Shown: positions 25,284-34,201 of the stretch, one piece after another | Layout: each line of letters opens with the position of its first letter | Position numbering within the stretch: position 1 is the first letter of the stretch | From: Bacillota bacterium | GTDB taxonomy: Bacteria; Bacillota; Bacilli; Paenibacillales; UBA4045 | Length of the DNA stretch: 64,000 nucleotides | Direction of reading: 5' to 3' | Assembly: GCA_023441055.1 (NCBI GenBank) | Contig: JAEZQY010000031.1 | Coordinates: forward strand, 186,001-250,000 | Position numbers and translations under genes: made by a program | The notes under the pieces: generated by a model | What the model was told of the DNA's origin: nothing | Databases searched by the model: none | Seen by the model: only the letters and a program-made list of their open reading frames with translations

Positions 25284-26468
25284 GTGAATAAATCCGCAGC
25301 ATATATATACGACCCCGCTGTGCTCAATTATCGATTCTCGGATGAACACCCATTCGATCAACAACGGCTGCTGTCTACGATGGCGCTGTTGCAGGCAGTA
25401 GGAGCGCTATCTGAGGCATCAATCATTCGTCCTCAGCCCATACCGGAGTCGAGCATTCTACAGGTCCATACACAGGAATATGTATCCGCCGTCAAGGCGC
25501 TGAGCGTCGATCGGCCCGCGCTCATCGACATCGAGGAAGCCGAGCGCTATGGACTAAGCCGCAATGATGGCGATACGCCCTTCTTCCCAGGCATGCATGA
25601 GGCATCCAAGGCGATCGCCTCAGGCACAGTTGCTGCTGCTGATCTGGTCATGTCCGGTCAATATCGCCACGCCATGCACATGGGCGGCGGCTTGCATCAT
25701 GCATTCGCCAATAAAGCCGCTGGGTTCTGTGTTTATAACGATGCTTCCATCGCGATCTCCCATATCTGGAAGCAATACGGTGCTCGCGTGCTCTACATCG
25801 ATACGGATGTGCATCACGGCGATGGTGTTCAAGCTTCGTTCTACGCAGATCCGGATATCTGTACATTCTCCATTCATGAGACTGGCAAGTACTTGTTCCC
25901 CGGAACCGGCTTCGCCAGTGAACGCGGCGAGGATGCCGGCTTCGGCTATAGCATTAATCTGCCGGTGGAGCCGTTCACGGAGGATGAATCTTGGATGTGC
26001 AACTTCACAGCGGCTATCGAGCGAGTCACAGCATTCTTCAAGCCAGATGTGATTGTCAGTCAGCATGGCTGTGATGCCCACTATTACGACCCGCTCTCTC
26101 ATCAGCATTGCAGCATGGAAATCTACCTGCAGATGCCTAGGGTGATTAAGCGATTAGCCGATACTTGGTGCGGCGGAAGATGGGTCGCAATCGGCGGCGG
26201 CGGCTATGATATATGGCGCGTAGTCCCTCGCGCCTGGTCATTGAATTGGCTCGTAATGACCGAGCATCCACTGGCCGATCAGCTGCTGAGCGGTAATATG
26301 CCCTTACCTGAGGAGTGGCTGAGCACATATAGCAAGCTTTCCCCCTATCCGCTGCCAACCCATTGGCTGGACGATAAGAACGCCTGGGAGGACGTTCCCA
26401 GGCGGCAAGAGATCACAGAGAAGAATGCCCAGCATCGCGAGCTCTCCCTCTTATATGTACCGGAGTGA
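25284..26468 (+). CDS. acuC: AcuC, class I histone-deacetylase-like lysine deacetylase
   Basis: A 394-residue zinc deacetylase that reverses the AcuA modification of AcsA. Family motifs are intact: GGGLHHAFANKAAGFCVYND with the catalytic His pair, the metal-binding DTDVHHGDGVQ, VSQHGCDAHYYDPLSH and IGGGGYD. The start is GTG 25284 with GGAGGG 7 bases before it. Its last 18 bases overlap the end of the convergent mtnN gene, so the two mRNAs share complementary 3' ends. With acuA upstream it forms the acetylation/deacetylation switch for acetate activation. Confidence 0.95.
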   Translation: MNKSAAYIYDPAVLNYRFSDEHPFDQQRLLSTMALLQAVGALSEASIIRPQPIPESSILQVHTQEYVSAVKALSVDRPALIDIEEAERYGLSRNDGDTPFFPGMHEASKAIASGTVAAADLVMSGQYRHAMHMGGGLHHAFANKAAGFCVYNDASIAISHIWKQYGARVLYIDTDVHHGDGVQASFYADPDICTFSIHETGKYLFPGTGFASERGEDAGFGYSINLPVEPFTEDESWMCNFTAAIERVTAFFKPDVIVSQHGCDAHYYDPLSHQHCSMEIYLQMPRVIKRLADTWCGGRWVAIGGGGYDIWRVVPRAWSLNWLVMTEHPLADQLLSGNMPLPEEWLSTYSKLSPYPLPTHWLDDKNAWEDVPRRQEITEKNAQHRELSLLYVPE

Positions 26469-27164
26469 CCTCACCATATGAGAGACGAGCTGACAGGAAT
26501 TGTGGGCGGCTTGCTTCGTGAACGCTGCGAAATTCATTGAGGCTGATCCATCAGCCTTGTCTGAGATCGATCGGATCACAACGAACGGAATTCGATTCAT
26601 TGCACACACCTGTGCCACTGCCGCCCCCTCCATCTCTATGCATGCCCCCTGAAGCTCCTCACGCATCTGAATCACATAATGCTTATCTGCTACGAATTGA
26701 TCCCCGGACAGCACGCGTCCTAGATGGACGCGCCGCTCCTCACCCAGCGCTTCGCCGGCCTGACTGGCGAGCCGAATCAGATCTGCGTCCGCAGGGAAGG
26801 TGGATGCCTCTGCGAATGGGATAACTCCGCGCGGATATCCAAGCGCCGCAGCATCCATATCATGCTGCACACAATCTGTAGAGATCACTAGGTCGCCAAT
26901 CTCCAGCGACGGCTCAACGGCCCCCGCGACTCCAGTGAATAGAACACGGCTGATTCGATAGCGTTCGATGAGCAGCTGCGTGCAGACCGCGGCATTCACT
27001 TTGCCTACCCCTGACTTGCACAGCACAACATCCGCATCATGCCAGCGTCCCCGATAGTAAGTAATACCGGCATATATTGCCTCCTCGATATCCTGAAGCT
27101 CCTCTAAGATGCGCACGATCTCTTCATCCATCGCTCCGATGATCGCTGTGATGCCGTAAGACAT
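26451..27164 (-). CDS. mtnN: 5'-methylthioadenosine/S-adenosylhomocysteine nucleosidase
   Basis: MtnN cleaves MTA and SAH (and 5'-deoxyadenosine) to adenine and the ribosyl product, clearing by-products of methylation and polyamine synthesis. The 237-residue protein has IGAMDEEI with the catalytic Glu, SGVGKVNAAV, FTGVAGAVEPSLEIGDLV, ACIEMEGAAVAQVC (substrate-binding Met-Glu) and the SDKADGSA motif with the catalytic Asp. GAGGAG lies before the ATG. It is monocistronic and overlaps acuC tail-to-tail by 18 bases. A cre-like sequence lies about 100 bases upstream. Confidence 0.93.
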   Translation of the reverse strand: MSYGITAIIGAMDEEIVRILEELQDIEEAIYAGITYYRGRWHDADVVLCKSGVGKVNAAVCTQLLIERYRISRVLFTGVAGAVEPSLEIGDLVISTDCVQHDMDAAALGYPRGVIPFAEASTFPADADLIRLASQAGEALGEERRVHLGRVLSGDQFVADKHYVIQMREELQGACIEMEGAAVAQVCAMNRIPFVVIRSISDKADGSASMNFAAFTKQAAHNSCQLVSHMVRSLRYI

Positions 27165-27259
27165 AGTTAATCTCCTCTCGACTGAATGTTGCTAGTATAA
27201 TATGCCACGCTAAACGGCTCTGCCGCCCTCCAAGTTTGCGTAGCAAACTACTTCGTAAG

Positions 27260-27273
27260 TAAAAGCGTTATCC
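27260..27273 (-). promoter_or_regulatory. Weak cre-like box upstream of mtnN
   Basis: Read on the plus strand, TAAAAGCGTTATCC agrees with the cre consensus except at the second and last positions. It lies between the ccpA terminator and mtnN, next to a 7-bp hairpin (AGTTTGC/GCAAACT at 27232-27248). Regulation of mtnN by CcpA is not established, so this is tentative. Confidence 0.3.
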
Positions 27274-27292
27274 GTTAAGCGTTTATAAATAG

Positions 27293-27319
27293 AAAAAAAG
27301 GCTCACATCTGTGAGCCTG
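27293..27319 (-). terminator. Intrinsic terminator of ccpA
   Basis: On the minus strand CAGGCTCACA and TGTGAGCC form a tight hairpin followed by seven T residues. It begins 13 bases past the ccpA stop. Confidence 0.92.
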
Positions 27320-27331
27320 CACTTCGAACTA

Positions 27332-28336
27332 CTACGGCTTTACTACGGATTGCCGATGAATGATCTCATGCGGCAGAATCACGCGCTGATTCTGCACGTT
27401 CTCCTTGTTCATCAGCTTGGTCAGCAGTCTCATCGACACTGCGCCGATATCGTACATCGGCTGAGCAACAGTCGTCAGCTGCGGTCGAACCATGGATGCC
27501 ATTCTAGCGTTGTCCACACTGATGACCGACAGCTCCTCCGGTACCTGAATACCGGAATCCTGCGCACAATGAATAGCACCGATCGCCATCTCATCATTGG
27601 CCGAGAAGATCGCGGTCGGCCTGTCTTTAAGCTGCAGGAAGTACTTCGTCACATCAATGCCCGACTCATAGCGGTAGTTACCGATACGTACCATGGACTC
27701 TTCCACCTGAAGGCCAGCTTCTTCCAGCGCTTTCTTGTAGCCGCGATAGCGCGCGAAGCCATTCATCGGATCCTCCAGCGGTCCGCTGATCATAGCGATC
27801 GAACGATGACCTTCGGTCAGCAGATGCTGCACAGCGTCATATGCGGCGGTTTCATGGTCAATATCGACGGATGGATACGATTCATTATCCTCTGATGTCG
27901 CGCATAGCACGACAGGCACTGAGGAGGTGTTGAAGGCCAGAATATGATCCTCCGTTACTGCACCGCCCATGAATAAGAGCCCGTCCACCTGCTTCTCCAG
28001 CAGGGTGTTAATTACACGGATCTCCTTCTCCTTACGCTTGTCCGCGTTACAGAGAATAATATTGTAGTGATACATATTCGCAATATCCTCAATACCTCGG
28101 GCTACTTCAGCGAATATTGAATTGGATATATCCGGTATCACCACACCGACTGTAGTCGTCTTCTTACTAGCTAGTCCTCTGGCTACAGCGTTCGGACGAT
28201 AGCCAAGACGGTCGATGGCTTCGAATACTTTCTTGCGAGTCTGCGGCTTCACATTCGGATTGTTGTTGACAACACGAGAAACGGTGGCCATCGACACGTT
28301 CGCTTCCCTTGCCACATCGTAAATGGTAACTGTCAC
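27332..28336 (-). CDS. ccpA: Catabolite control protein A
   Basis: CcpA is the LacI-family master regulator of carbon catabolite control in Bacillota; with Ser-phosphorylated HPr or Crh it binds cre sites. The 334-residue protein has the N-terminal HTH and hinge (TIYDVAREANVSMATVSRVV; AVARGLASKKTTTVGVV) and a periplasmic-binding-like core with DGLLFMGG, DIDHETAAYDAV and FSANDEMAIGA. The order acsA-acuA-acuC-ccpA matches Bacillus and supports identity. The start is GTG 28336 with GGGGAG 8 bases before it. It has its own promoter and terminator. Confidence 0.95.
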   Translation of the reverse strand: MTVTIYDVAREANVSMATVSRVVNNNPNVKPQTRKKVFEAIDRLGYRPNAVARGLASKKTTTVGVVIPDISNSIFAEVARGIEDIANMYHYNIILCNADKRKEKEIRVINTLLEKQVDGLLFMGGAVTEDHILAFNTSSVPVVLCATSEDNESYPSVDIDHETAAYDAVQHLLTEGHRSIAMISGPLEDPMNGFARYRGYKKALEEAGLQVEESMVRIGNYRYESGIDVTKYFLQLKDRPTAIFSANDEMAIGAIHCAQDSGIQVPEELSVISVDNARMASMVRPQLTTVAQPMYDIGAVSMRLLTKLMNKENVQNQRVILPHEIIHRQSVVKP

Positions 28337-28369
28337 TGTTCAATCTCCCCAATAACGCATAATAAATTT

Positions 28370-28398
28370 ATGATACTTTACTTCAGCGCATTTCGCAA
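28370..28398 (-). promoter_or_regulatory. Sigma-A-type promoter of ccpA
   Basis: On the minus strand TTGCGA (28398-28393) and TATCAT (28375-28370) are spaced 17 bases, 34 bases before the ccpA start codon. Hexamers are imperfect but spacing and position are ideal. Confidence 0.55.
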
Positions 28399-28430
28399 TG
28401 TAATCATGTACATAAATGCACAAAATGCAA

Positions 28431-28453
28431 GAAAAGTCCCGAATTTGGGACTT
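28431..28453 (-). terminator. Terminator downstream of the Cys-motif gene at 28489
   Basis: AAGTCCC (28434-28440) pairs with GGGACTT (28447-28453) around a 6-base loop; on the minus strand the stem is followed by TTCTTGCATTTT. It separates this gene from the ccpA promoter. Confidence 0.75.
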
Positions 28454-28488
28454 ATGTAGCTCGATTGTGTTGTCGTATCAAGCTATTC

Positions 28489-28893
28489 TTACACTGGAAT
28501 AGCGGAAGTGAGTTGCTGCAGCCGTTCCGTCAGCTCCTCTTCCCAGCGCTCATCTTGTACGGATTTGGCTACGAGCAGCAGATCTAGCAGCTCATCAATA
28601 CGATTACCGATTATCCCCTGAATAGACAGTTGAGCCAATTCAGGATCAGCCGCTTGCGTCAGCATATTCGCCCATTCATTGCATTCATTAAACTTCAGCT
28701 TATGTTTCCCCGGATTATGGCCTAAATCACCAATCAGCCGAGCAATTTCAGACTTCAAGCCTGACAGCACTTCAGCGCGCTGACAAGACTCGCACGAATG
28801 GATGGGGACATTCTCAATCTCTACCTTATTGGAATAAATCACGGTTCGCAGCTGAAGATCCATGAGTTGACCACATTCACATGCCTTAAGCAA
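28489..28893 (-). CDS. Hypothetical protein with N-terminal Cys motifs (YgiT-like zinc finger)
   Basis: A 134-residue protein. Its first 40 residues contain CECG and CESCQRAEVL, arranged like the CxxC...CxxC zinc finger of YgiT/MqsA antitoxins, followed by a helical region. No partner toxin gene is adjacent and the C-terminal half lacks an obvious HTH, so an antitoxin role is not supported. The start is TTG 28893 with AGGAG 11 bases upstream; the frame is closed just before it. It is transcribed alone towards ccpA with its own terminator. The family name is uncertain. Confidence 0.7.
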   Translation of the reverse strand: MLKACECGQLMDLQLRTVIYSNKVEIENVPIHSCESCQRAEVLSGLKSEIARLIGDLGHNPGKHKLKFNECNEWANMLTQAADPELAQLSIQGIIGNRIDELLDLLLVAKSVQDERWEEELTERLQQLTSAIPV

Positions 28894-29006
28894 TTCAATT
28901 CACACTCCTGATCGTCCTTATGTTCATGTTCAATCATGTTCATAGTTACGTATTCTAGAAGTTAATTTGGAATCCTCTTGCGGCATGCGTAGTAGTTTAT
29001 GGAAGG

Positions 29007-29402
29007 CTATACACGTCTTAGTATTCTGCGTACGACAGGCATGGAAACGAACAGCATAGCAACAATCGCGCCGATGCCATCATTCCGGAGATCCTGCAGG
29101 TCCGCGAATCGGCCTTCTACGAACGTCTGGTGATATTCATCCGTCACCCCATAGAGCAGACATAATACGACCACTACAATCTTAATCGATAGCCGATCAC
29201 TGTCAAACCCCCACCAGAAGAACAGGGCTAGTACGAAATAAGCCACGAAGTGTCCAAAGTTAAACCCGTCCATCCAAGGGGCGAATCGTTCCACGATCGG
29301 GAACAATGCACCTAGCTCGCTGCCCGTTCTAGAAGACAGCCAGAAGATAACTCCCATCCATAGCACAGCAGGTATCCAGCGTAACCATCTAATCCGTCTC
29401 AT
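29007..29402 (-). CDS. VanZ-like membrane protein
   Basis: A 131-residue protein with four hydrophobic segments and the VanZ-family signature YGVTDEYHQTFVEGR followed by DLQDLRNDGIGA. VanZ proteins are linked to low-level teicoplanin resistance, though most family members have no known role. Its ATG overlaps the ptsI stop by four bases (ATGA), so it is translated from the PTS transcript. A cell-envelope protein at the end of a PTS operon is unusual, and the reason is not visible in the sequence. Confidence 0.88.
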   Translation of the reverse strand: MRRIRWLRWIPAVLWMGVIFWLSSRTGSELGALFPIVERFAPWMDGFNFGHFVAYFVLALFFWWGFDSDRLSIKIVVVVLCLLYGVTDEYHQTFVEGRFADLQDLRNDGIGAIVAMLFVSMPVVRRILRRV

Positions 29403-31144
29403 ACCGTCTCGGACCCATGCTCAATAAATTGACGGACAAGCGTCTCCACTTCGACTCCCGTTCGGCATTGCACCAGCTGCGCAGCCAGCTCCTCGCTGGC
29501 TGATGCGTCAAGCTTAAGCAGCTGCCCCTTCAGCTCGACAACTCCTCTTACTGACATGCTTAGCTGCCGCACGCCTAATCCAACCAGCAATGGCAACGCA
29601 TAGGGATCGGCAGCCATCTCTCCGCAGACGCTAATTGGAATATGATGCCGCTTGGCCGCCTCAATCGTCAGCTGCAGCATACGAATGACAGCCGGATGGA
29701 ACGGATCATACAAGTCAGCAATCTCATCATTCATCCGATCGACAGCAAGAACATACTGAATCAGATCATTCGTACCAATGCTGAAGAAATCGGCCTCCTC
29801 AGCCAGCCAATCCGCGATCATGACGGCAGCAGGCACCTCGATCATGATTCCGACTTCTAGCTGCTCATTATAACGAATTCCTTCGGCCCGCAGCTCCTGC
29901 TTAGCCTCAGCCAACACCGCATTCGCTTGCTGCCACTGCTCAATCGAGGTAATCATCGGGAACATCAGCTTCACATTCCCATGCATGCTTGCTCGAAGTA
30001 TAGCGCGCAGTTGCGTCTTGAAGATGTCTTGACGGTCCAGCGAGAAGCGAATGGCGCGATAGCCAAGGAACGGATTATCCTCCTCCGGGAATGGATAATA
30101 GTCCAGCAGCTTATCTCCTCCGACATCCAGGGTCCGGATGACGATGGACTGCCCCTCGAGTCGCTCTGCTACGCGCTTATACACCTGGTATTGCTCTTCC
30201 TCATCAGGGAATTCGCCGCGATCCATATAGAGGAATTCCGTGCGGAATAAGCCGACTCCCTCAGCCCCGCTGTCTATCGCCATATCCAGCTCCTTGAAGG
30301 AACTGATATTCGCGCTAATCGTAACTGCTGTACCATCACGCGTAATAGACGGCGCGAAGCGATTCTCCTGCAGCTTGCGGCGAGATTCCAGCAACGCCTG
30401 CTGACGCGTCCTGTATTGCTCCATACGATCTCGCTCCGGATGGATATAGATTACGCCTTCATCGCCGTCGACAATCAGCTCATCGCCTGTCTGTATCGGC
30501 GACATGATCTGGTCCTCCAGACTAATAACGAATGGGATACCCATCGATCGAGCGATGATGGCCGCATGAGAATTACGACCGCCTGTCAACGTGACGATTC
30601 CCAGAACGCGTTCAGGATTCAAATTTGCAAGCTGAGAAGGAGATAGCTCCTTCGCAACCAGAATGAAAGGATCATTGTTCGTAGGCAGTGTAATATCCGG
30701 AGCGCCGATCAAGTGGTGGAGCAGTCGATTGCCGACATCCTTCACATCGGCCCGACGCTCCTTCATGTATTCATCGTCAATCCGATCGAACATGGAGGCG
30801 AATTGATCAATCACTTCCTTGACCGCTACCTCCGCGACCTTATATTGACGCTGAATAATTCCGCTTACCTCACTCATAAATTCCGGATCATCCAGAATGG
30901 CCAGATGCGCATCGAAGATTAAGGAATTCTCCTTGCCGATGACAGGAGTCAGCTCTCGCTTGATCTCCTCCAGCTCATGCTTGGATTCACGAATTCCTCT
31001 ATACAGACGATCGAATTCATCCGCGAGCTGCGTCACATCAATATCCTTCTCTGGAATGTCCCATTCCCAAGTCGGCAGTACGAACGCCTTGCCAATCGCT
31101 ACACCAGACGAGGCTGCTATCCCATTAACTGTTTGCAGTTGCAT
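29399..31144 (-). CDS. ptsI: Phosphoenolpyruvate-protein phosphotransferase (Enzyme I)
   Basis: Enzyme I takes phosphate from PEP onto a histidine and passes it to HPr, the first step of all PTS sugar uptake. The 581-residue protein has the GGRNSHAAIIARSMG motif with the phospho-His at about residue 193. It also has the PEP-binding TIM barrel with GVGLFRTEFLYMDR, LMFPMI and SVCGEMAADP (catalytic Cys). The ATG at 31144 has GGAGG 9 bases before it; a TTG one codon earlier is possible. Its start overlaps the end of the EIICBA gene by 20 bases. No ptsH lies beside it, so HPr must be encoded elsewhere. Confidence 0.95.
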   Translation of the reverse strand: MQLQTVNGIAASSGVAIGKAFVLPTWEWDIPEKDIDVTQLADEFDRLYRGIRESKHELEEIKRELTPVIGKENSLIFDAHLAILDDPEFMSEVSGIIQRQYKVAEVAVKEVIDQFASMFDRIDDEYMKERRADVKDVGNRLLHHLIGAPDITLPTNNDPFILVAKELSPSQLANLNPERVLGIVTLTGGRNSHAAIIARSMGIPFVISLEDQIMSPIQTGDELIVDGDEGVIYIHPERDRMEQYRTRQQALLESRRKLQENRFAPSITRDGTAVTISANISSFKELDMAIDSGAEGVGLFRTEFLYMDRGEFPDEEEQYQVYKRVAERLEGQSIVIRTLDVGGDKLLDYYPFPEEDNPFLGYRAIRFSLDRQDIFKTQLRAILRASMHGNVKLMFPMITSIEQWQQANAVLAEAKQELRAEGIRYNEQLEVGIMIEVPAAVMIADWLAEEADFFSIGTNDLIQYVLAVDRMNDEIADLYDPFHPAVIRMLQLTIEAAKRHHIPISVCGEMAADPYALPLLVGLGVRQLSMSVRGVVELKGQLLKLDASASEELAAQLVQCRTGVEVETLVRQFIEHGSETV

Positions 31145-33026
31145 CAATCTTATCCTCCCTAAGTACGACTGACATGACAGCGGCCTGTCCCAGCTTGACC
31201 GATTTGAACGGCGCGAAGCTCCAAGACCTGACCTTGTCAGGGTTAGTGATTACCATCGGTGTCGCCAATGACTTGGCATTGGCTTGTACCTTCTTCAGAT
31301 TAAATCGCAGAAGCAGCTGCCCTTGGTCCACTACATCCCCTTCAGCCACCTTGCAATCGAAGCCCTTGCCACCCAGTTGGACCGTATCAATGCCCACATG
31401 CAGCAGCAGCTCGAGCCCTTCATTCGTACGCAATCCTATCGCATGCTTGCTTGGATGGACATGGATAATCGTCCCTGATACTGGCGCAACGACCTCACCG
31501 CGATCCGGAATGAAAGCCACACCATCCCCTACGAGCTTGTTCGCGAATATCTGATCAGGTACGTCCTGCAGCGCGATCATCATACCTTGCATGGGCGCGT
31601 GGAAGGTCACCGTCTGGAAGTCTCTGCGCATCAGCTTCATCATCTCTTCACGCAGCAGCTCGCTAAGTGTGCCGAACACAACCTGAACATTCCCGCCCCC
31701 CAATTGGATGATGCCTGCGGCGCCCAAGTGCTTCAGCACATCAATATCCATGAGATGCTCATCTTGCAGATTTAACCGAAGTCGGGTAATACAGGCTTCC
31801 ATCTTCGTGATATTATTCTTGCCGCCCAGCGCTTGCAGAATGAGCGGCGCCCGGTAAGGTATGTCGCCTGCGCCCTCATCAAGCGCTGACCCGTCCTCAC
31901 GACCAGGCGTAGCCAGATCGAATCGGCGTATCGCCCAACGGAATAAGAAGTAATACAACGCCCCATAGGCGAGGCCAATAGGGATAATAAGCCAGCCGTT
32001 ACGCGACAGATGCAGGTTGATTAGATAATCCAACGCGCCTCCAGCGAAGGAGAACCCGTGCCGAATGTCCAGCATATACACAATGACCATTGATAGTCCG
32101 GATAGGACCGCATGAATCAGGTATAACATGGGCGCCACGAACAGGAACGCGAACTCGATCGGCTCCGTTACACCGGTGAAGAAGCACGCCAGCATGGCGG
32201 TGGTGAAGGTCACCTTGACCTTGGGCTGCAGATCCTCGCGAGCTTCATGTATGATAGCCAGCGCGATCGCAGGCAGCGCGTACATCATGATCGGATATAA
32301 GCCGGCCATATAGATGCCAGCCGAAGGATCACCTGCGAAGAATCGCGGAAGATCACCGTGCACGATCTTGCCCCCTGGTGTCTCATAGGAGCCTAGCTGG
32401 AACCAGAACGCATTATTCAGAATATGATGCAGGCCTGATGGCACGAGGAGGCGATGCAGCGCCCCGTACACGAACACACCGAATGCTCCGGTACTTAATA
32501 TCAGATCCGATAGCAGCTCCGATAATCGTGAGATCCACGGTCCCGCCTTCACCAGAATGAAGGAGAACACCAGCGAGGCAAAGCTGATGAATAACGGCAC
32601 GAAGCGTGACCCGCCGAAGAACTGAATATATTCCGGGAACTCGATCGTCTTGAAGCGATGGAACGCCCATGCGGACATCAGCCCGAGGAATATGCCTCCT
32701 GCGATGCTGAACTGGAAGGTCTCACTCATGAACTGCTTGGCGATTTGTGTGGTAATGAAGTAGGATAGCAGCGAGGACATCCCCGCCATGCCAGCATTCT
32801 CTGTTAATCCGAGCGCAACGCCGACAGCGAAGATTAGCGGCAGGTACTGGAAGATCGTGCTGCCCGCTAGATTCAGAACTTGATCGAAGTCATGCAGCCC
32901 AATCATACCCCACGGCAGATTAGCCAGACTGAGGAATAAGGCAGCGGCAGGCAAGGCAATCATCGGCAGCATCAATGCTCTACCGAAGTGCTGCAAGCTG
33001 CCGATCCACTTCGCTCTCCAATTCAT
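31125..33026 (-). CDS. PTS transporter EIICBA, N-acetylglucosamine/glucose type
   Basis: A 633-residue single-chain permease that imports and phosphorylates a hexose. The EIIC domain has about ten membrane segments to residue 370. EIIB follows, with its phospho-Cys in ITKMEACITRLRL (Cys412). EIIA at the C-terminus carries LLHVGIDTV (active His543) with SKHAIG before it. The EIIC wording HGDLPRFFAGDPSAG and FSFAGGALDY resembles NagE/NagP more than PtsG, so GlcNAc is the likelier substrate. GGAGG is 6 bases before the ATG. It is followed directly by ptsI, giving a complete phosphate path apart from HPr. Confidence 0.92.
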   Translation of the reverse strand: MNWRAKWIGSLQHFGRALMLPMIALPAAALFLSLANLPWGMIGLHDFDQVLNLAGSTIFQYLPLIFAVGVALGLTENAGMAGMSSLLSYFITTQIAKQFMSETFQFSIAGGIFLGLMSAWAFHRFKTIEFPEYIQFFGGSRFVPLFISFASLVFSFILVKAGPWISRLSELLSDLILSTGAFGVFVYGALHRLLVPSGLHHILNNAFWFQLGSYETPGGKIVHGDLPRFFAGDPSAGIYMAGLYPIMMYALPAIALAIIHEAREDLQPKVKVTFTTAMLACFFTGVTEPIEFAFLFVAPMLYLIHAVLSGLSMVIVYMLDIRHGFSFAGGALDYLINLHLSRNGWLIIPIGLAYGALYYFLFRWAIRRFDLATPGREDGSALDEGAGDIPYRAPLILQALGGKNNITKMEACITRLRLNLQDEHLMDIDVLKHLGAAGIIQLGGGNVQVVFGTLSELLREEMMKLMRRDFQTVTFHAPMQGMMIALQDVPDQIFANKLVGDGVAFIPDRGEVVAPVSGTIIHVHPSKHAIGLRTNEGLELLLHVGIDTVQLGGKGFDCKVAEGDVVDQGQLLLRFNLKKVQANAKSLATPMVITNPDKVRSWSFAPFKSVKLGQAAVMSVVLREDKIDATANS

Positions 33027-33125
33027 GAATGACCTCCCTTCCGCCGCAGTGGCCTAAAATTTCCGTTCCATAATTCCTCTATTACCATATAGCAAATTTC
33101 GCCTATCGTCCATCACCTTATGCGA

Positions 33126-34175
33126 TTAAACCTGTACATCGTCTGGAGATGCATGAACAACAGCTAAGAAGGCCTCTACAACGCGCGGATCAAAATGGAC
33201 CCCGATCTGCCGCTTGACCTCCGCAATCGCTTCCTCGGACGTCCAAGCCTGCTTATAGGGACGTTCATGCGTTAACGCATCGTAGAAGTCCGCGAGCGCT
33301 ACGATCCGGGCCTCGATCGGGATCTGCTCCCCCTTCAATCCGTTCGGGTAGCCTGTCCCGTCCCACTTCTCATGATGAGACAACGAGATGATCTCCGCCA
33401 GACGCAGGACATCGAAGGAGCTGTCCTTAAGGATCTGAGCACCGATCGTCGTATGCTGCTTCATCTGCTCGAATTCAGCGGGCTCGAAGCGCCCAGGCTT
33501 GAGCAGAATATGATCGGGCATGCCGATCTTGCCAATATCATGCAGCGGAGCAGCCATCTGAATGAGATCGATCTGACTTTGCGGCAGACCCAGCTTGCTG
33601 GCGATTTGCTCGGATAGCAATCCGACACGCTGCGTATGATTGCCTGTCATATCATCACGGAATTCCGAGGCGCGTCCCAGCAGCTGAAGAATTTCTAGCT
33701 TCGCTTGGAAGAGCTGCTCCGTGCGTTCCAGCACCCGCTGCTCCAAGCTCGCGTTATGCTCCTGCAGTTGGATATGCAGATAGCGGGTCCGTAATAAATT
33801 ATGTATGCGCAATACGACCTCTGTCCGGTCATATGGCTTCGTTAAGAAGTCATTGACCCCTGCCTGAAGCCCCTCTTGCTTAGCCTTGGGTGTATTATCA
33901 GCAGTCAGCATCAGGACAGGCAGATAATGATCCTGCCCGACCTGCTCGCGAATCAATCTAACTGCCTGCAAGCCGTCCATCCCGGGCATATGCAGGTCCA
34001 GCAGTATAATATCCGGTTCAATCTCCGTTAGGAGCTGTTCAATACGGTGCGGATCAGCCGTGCTGTATAGCTCGGTGAAGCCGGCTCTGCCTAGAATGCG
34101 TTCAAGCAGACTAATATTATGTTCTTGATCATCTACAATTAGAACCTTGGCTTGGGTTGCAATGAACGCGGCCAA
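33126..34175 (-). CDS. Response regulator with HD-GYP c-di-GMP phosphodiesterase domain
   Basis: A 349-residue protein. The receiver domain (1-125) has its phospho-Asp in ILLDLHMPGMDG (Asp60) and the LTKPYD end. A coiled linker (about 130-165) leads to an HD-GYP domain with LHDIGKIGMPD (His212-Asp213) and HHEKWDGTGYP. HD-GYP enzymes hydrolyse c-di-GMP. All key residues look intact. I place the start at TTG 34175: GGAGGG is six bases before it, and the in-frame TTG at 34196 lies upstream of that site. It is the last gene of a four-gene minus-strand signalling cluster. Confidence 0.92.
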   Translation of the reverse strand: MAAFIATQAKVLIVDDQEHNISLLERILGRAGFTELYSTADPHRIEQLLTEIEPDIILLDLHMPGMDGLQAVRLIREQVGQDHYLPVLMLTADNTPKAKQEGLQAGVNDFLTKPYDRTEVVLRIHNLLRTRYLHIQLQEHNASLEQRVLERTEQLFQAKLEILQLLGRASEFRDDMTGNHTQRVGLLSEQIASKLGLPQSQIDLIQMAAPLHDIGKIGMPDHILLKPGRFEPAEFEQMKQHTTIGAQILKDSSFDVLRLAEIISLSHHEKWDGTGYPNGLKGEQIPIEARIVALADFYDALTHERPYKQAWTSEEAIAEVKRQIGVHFDPRVVEAFLAVVHASPDDVQV

Positions 34176-34201
34176 TGATAGCCCTCCCTTATGCAATTCG
34201 C

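Noticed and set aside
28489..28893. Antitoxin of a toxin-antitoxin pair
   Set aside because: The Cys motifs resemble YgiT, but no toxin gene is adjacent and no HTH is visible.
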